A stretch of 64,000 nt of DNA from JAVBMP01 sp031552195 (GTDB taxonomy: Bacteria > Desulfobacterota > Desulfovibrionia > Desulfovibrionales > Desulfovibrionaceae): positions 1-64,000 of the forward strand of contig JAVBMT010000006.1 in assembly GCA_031552195.1 (NCBI GenBank), given 5' to 3'. Position numbers and translations under genes: made by a program. Shown here piece by piece: positions 61,508 through 64,000 of the stretch. The notes under the pieces were generated by a model, which saw only the letters and a program-made list of their open reading frames with translations, searched no databases and was not told the origin of the DNA. How positions within the stretch are numbered: the stretch's first letter is position 1; the number at the start of each line of letters is the position of its first letter.

Positions 61508-63115
61508 ATGGAATCGACTTTTAGCAAATTTTTGACTAGCGACCTTGAAACAAGGCTTATAAGAACCCTTATTGACAACACTCCGGTCGCCTATATAATT
61601 CTAGATAAAGATTATCGCATTTATTACATAAACGATAATTTTCTCAAATTGCGCAAGCTGGATCCTGAACTGACCCTGGGGGAACTGTGTTACAATATTT
61701 CCAACAAGGGCGTGCCCTGCCGTCAGTGCGCGGTGAAAAAAGCCCTGCAAACCGGTGAAAAAGCCTTCATTACAAGGCGAGACACCCTGCCTGACGGTTC
61801 CACCAAGTTTATCGACGATTACGCCATTCCACTGCTTAAAGATGATAAGGGCGAGGTGCAGTTCGTTCTGGAGATCATGGTGGACCGCACGGTGGAAATG
61901 CGCTCCCGCGAGCAGCGCGACGCCGACTATGACGAAATTTTGAGCATCCTGTCTTCCCTGCTGGACGCGAAAGACAGTTACACCGCAACGCATTCCAGCA
62001 GCGTGCGCACCGTGGCCTTCGCTCTTGCCAAAGCCATGAACCTTCCCCGGCAGGAAATTTTCGACATCGCCATGGCCGCCAGCCTGCACGATATCGGCAA
62101 GGTGCGCATTCCGGATTCCATCATAAACAAGCCTGGCCGCCTGACCGAGGAAGAGTTCCATATTATTCAGGGGCACCCCAAAGTGTCTTACGATATGGTG
62201 GCCGACCTTTCCAGCTTTGAAAACATTAAAAATATAGTGCGCGGCCACCACGAGCGCTATGACGGACGCGGCTACCCCGACGGGCTCGCGGGCGCAGCCA
62301 TTCCGCTCGGAGCCAGAATCGTCGCGGTGGCTGACACATATGACGCCATAACGTCCACCCGTTCTTACAGGAAAGCCCTTACGCACGAATTCGCCCTTGA
62401 GGAGATAGCCAAAGGGGCCGGGGAACAGTTTGACCCGGAAATCGTCCGGATTTTTCTGAACATGGATTTTAACGCCGACGGCGTCCTGGAAATAGGCGCT
62501 GAGCAAAGCCAGACCATAGACAGGGTTATTGAGGCTCCGTCCATGAAATCGGAAAAAAATGTTGTTTCCTTTGCGGGAGAAGCCAGGAAAAAGATCAACC
62601 TTGACGCCTTCGTCCAGAAGATTTTCGACAATACCCCTTGCGGCTATGTGCTTATGAATACGGACCGCAGGGTTCTTTACGCCAGTAAATATTTTCTTGA
62701 TTACATGGGCCTGGCGGAAGAAGGGGTGATAAACCGCAGGTGCTACCAGATAGCCACTGAAGACGGTATTCCATGTTCCCCCTGCGCCATTGAGCTTTCG
62801 CTTAAAAGCGGCAAGCCGGAATATATGCGCATGACGCAAAAAACCAATAACGGCTGGAAAACTTTCGATCTTTACGGCATGCCTCTGGCCGGGCAGAACG
62901 GCAAAGTTGAAAACGTCATTGAAATAATCATTGACCGTACGGAAGAGGTTCTGCTGGAAAAAAGGCGTGAGGAAGACTTTACGACCCTTATCGACACCCT
63001 GACCGGAATTCTTGAAGAGCAGGAGCGCGAAGCGGAAAAACCCGAACTTTCCGGGCATATCGTCGCCCTGCGCGACCGTTTGAAAATGCTCATGGCCAAA
63101 GGCCTGGGCGGCTGA
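61508..63115 (+). CDS. PAS-HD-GYP-PAS cyclic-di-GMP phosphodiesterase
   Basis: A 535-residue cytoplasmic regulator. A first PAS domain (about 15-125) is followed by an HD-GYP domain (about 150-320) with HDIGKVRIPD and HHERYDGRGYP, all catalytic residues for c-di-GMP hydrolysis intact, then a second PAS domain (about 375-485). Both PAS domains carry the same Cys pattern, C(x)8PCxxC (CYNISNKGVPCRQC and CYQIATEDGIPCSPC), suggesting a redox or metal sensor. ATG 61508 has GGGAG very close upstream; a TTG at 61469 is an alternative. The gene is AT-rich at its leader only. Confidence 0.9.
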   Translation: MESTFSKFLTSDLETRLIRTLIDNTPVAYIILDKDYRIYYINDNFLKLRKLDPELTLGELCYNISNKGVPCRQCAVKKALQTGEKAFITRRDTLPDGSTKFIDDYAIPLLKDDKGEVQFVLEIMVDRTVEMRSREQRDADYDEILSILSSLLDAKDSYTATHSSSVRTVAFALAKAMNLPRQEIFDIAMAASLHDIGKVRIPDSIINKPGRLTEEEFHIIQGHPKVSYDMVADLSSFENIKNIVRGHHERYDGRGYPDGLAGAAIPLGARIVAVADTYDAITSTRSYRKALTHEFALEEIAKGAGEQFDPEIVRIFLNMDFNADGVLEIGAEQSQTIDRVIEAPSMKSEKNVVSFAGEARKKINLDAFVQKIFDNTPCGYVLMNTDRRVLYASKYFLDYMGLAEEGVINRRCYQIATEDGIPCSPCAIELSLKSGKPEYMRMTQKTNNGWKTFDLYGMPLAGQNGKVENVIEIIIDRTEEVLLEKRREEDFTTLIDTLTGILEEQEREAEKPELSGHIVALRDRLKMLMAKGLGG

Positions 63116-63176
63116 CACGCTACGAAGGCGGAGTTTCCGCGCTGACAGCCTTCCGGCGCGTGCGACAGGAGCTTGC

Positions 63177-63749
63177 ATGGCAGAACCGCTCCGTTGTCCC
63201 TGGTGCGAACGCTCCGAACTTGAACGCGCTTACCACGATGAGGAATGGGGCGTGCCAAGGTTCGGAGACGGGGAAATCTTTGAATTCCTGACGCTTGAAT
63301 CGGCCCAGGCCGGTCTTTCCTGGCTGACTATCCTGAAAAAACGCGAAAATTACCGGCAGGCCTTTGCCGGTTTTGACCCTTTGGCCGTGGCGGCTTTCAC
63401 CCAAACCGAGGTTGACCGTCTTATGCAAAACCCCGGCATTGTGCGCAACCGCAAAAAAATAGAGGCGGCGGTTAGGAACGCGCGCCGCTTTTGCGAACTT
63501 GCGGCCAAACACGGTTCTTTCAGCCGCTGGATATGGGGTTTTGTCGACGGGCGGCCCTTGGTGAATTATTGGGAACGGCAGGAACAGCTGCCGGTCTCCA
63601 CTCCGCTTTCGGAAAAAATATCCAACGAAATGAAAAGGCTTGGTTTTTCCTTTCTGGGGCCGACCGTTATTTACGCGCATATGCAGGCTTCCGGCATGGT
63701 GAACGACCATTTGGTGCATTGCTTCCGGCACAGCCAGGTCCAAGGCTGA
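63177..63749 (+). CDS. tag: DNA-3-methyladenine glycosylase I
   Basis: A 190-residue base-excision glycosylase that removes 3-methyladenine. The N-terminal CPWCERSELERAYHDEEWGVP, with the zinc cysteines, and FEFLTLESAQAGLSWLTILKKRENYRQAF, with the substrate-pocket Glu and Trp (shown in parts), plus the C-terminal HCFRH zinc ligands match the Tag family. ATG follows GGAGCTTGC. It stands 61 bases after the HD-GYP gene on the same strand. Confidence 0.93.
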   Translation: MAEPLRCPWCERSELERAYHDEEWGVPRFGDGEIFEFLTLESAQAGLSWLTILKKRENYRQAFAGFDPLAVAAFTQTEVDRLMQNPGIVRNRKKIEAAVRNARRFCELAAKHGSFSRWIWGFVDGRPLVNYWERQEQLPVSTPLSEKISNEMKRLGFSFLGPTVIYAHMQASGMVNDHLVHCFRHSQVQG

Positions 63750-63806
63750 ATTCAGGCCATGCAACGGCGCGGTTGAATGCGACATTTCAACCCCGCAAGG
63801 ATCTTT

Positions 63807-64000
63807 TTACGAGCCCGGCCTGGTTTTTGCGTCAATCAAGGCCAAGGCTTTTTCAAATTCGAATTCTTCAGCCAGGCGATCAAGCTCCAGAAGCAGGGCC
63901 GACCAGGTTTCCCCGTAATCGGTTTTGCCCAGTTCGCGAATCAACTCCAAGGCTTCGTCGGCTTCAAAACGGTCCAGCAGATCACGCACCATGACCAGCC
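63807..64000 (-). CDS. C-terminal fragment of a gene running off the window
   Basis: The minus-strand frame is open from the edge at 64000 to the stop at 63807. The sequence (DLLDRFEADEALELIRELG... LAEEFEFEKALALIDA) consists of acidic helices resembling the extreme C-terminal tail of hybrid sensor kinases or HPt-type domains. The start lies outside the window, so identity and length are unknown. Confidence 0.5.
   Translation of the reverse strand, partial: LVMVRDLLDRFEADEALELIRELGKTDYGETWSALLLELDRLAEEFEFEKALALIDAKTRPGS

Noticed and set aside
61601..63178. 525-codon frame opposite the HD-GYP gene
   Set aside because: Overlaps a gene with intact catalytic motifs completely; typical antisense open frame in GC-rich DNA.

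Overview
The window looks like a chromosomal segment of a deltaproteobacterium of the Desulfovibrio lineage (Desulfovibrionaceae or a close gut-associated relative). The evidence is a flavodoxin that reads almost like the classic Desulfovibrio protein, an [FeFe]-hydrogenase, an iron-dependent alcohol dehydrogenase, a sigma-54-type promoter in front of flgB-flgC-fliE-fliF, two large chemoreceptors, and the gene orders phoH-pgpH-ybeY and tig-clpP-clpX. Most of the sequence is GC-rich and made of ordinary core genes. No insertion-sequence transposase, integrase, rRNA or CRISPR array was found.

Layout. 1-4400 is an AT-richer accessory stretch of six mostly unrecognised genes (a small Cys-rich protein, a DUF6933-like protein, two ~410-residue unknowns, a RelB/DinJ-like antitoxin without a toxin, and a small conserved protein), closed by a 20-bp perfect inverted repeat. 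4.7-13 kb holds an SDR dehydrogenase, a YkgJ-type cysteine-cluster protein, a LysO-type exporter, cardiolipin synthase, flavodoxin, a polysaccharide deacetylase and an iron alcohol dehydrogenase. 13.2-19 kb holds a Cache chemoreceptor, a DUF808 membrane protein, a polyprenyl-phosphate-type glycosyltransferase and a WcbI-like protein. 19-23.7 kb holds an EmrAB-type efflux pair, a MetA-pathway-type beta-barrel and a small secreted protein.

23.7-28.8 kb is the most interesting part: a two-gene operon for an [FeFe]-hydrogenase and a NuoF-tail/GltD-like (SfrB-like) flavoprotein lies between an intact tRNA-Arg and a decayed direct copy of that tRNA's 3' end, as expected of an old tRNA-targeted integration.

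29-44.8 kb carries an MltF-like lytic transglycosylase, a TPR protein, the start of the flagellar basal-body operon (fliG does not follow), a NapH-like ferredoxin membrane protein, a WG-repeat protein, a SagB-type oxidoreductase paired with a GT2 glycosyltransferase, DNA polymerase IV and a TerC-CorC fusion. 44.9-64 kb carries ybeY, pgpH, phoH, a second chemoreceptor, a MATE exporter, ogt, tig-clpP-clpX, a BepA-like protease, a VWA/peptidoglycan-binding protein, a tRNA-Gly/Cys/Gly cluster, a PAS-HD-GYP phosphodiesterase, tag, and the C-terminal part of one more gene at the edge.

Small non-coding repeats are scattered between genes: a 140-bp element with 15-bp inverted ends (10055-10194) and four copies of another intergenic repeat (near 10.2, 31.3, 35.9 and 42.0 kb). 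Family names come from reading the translations; no database search was possible.
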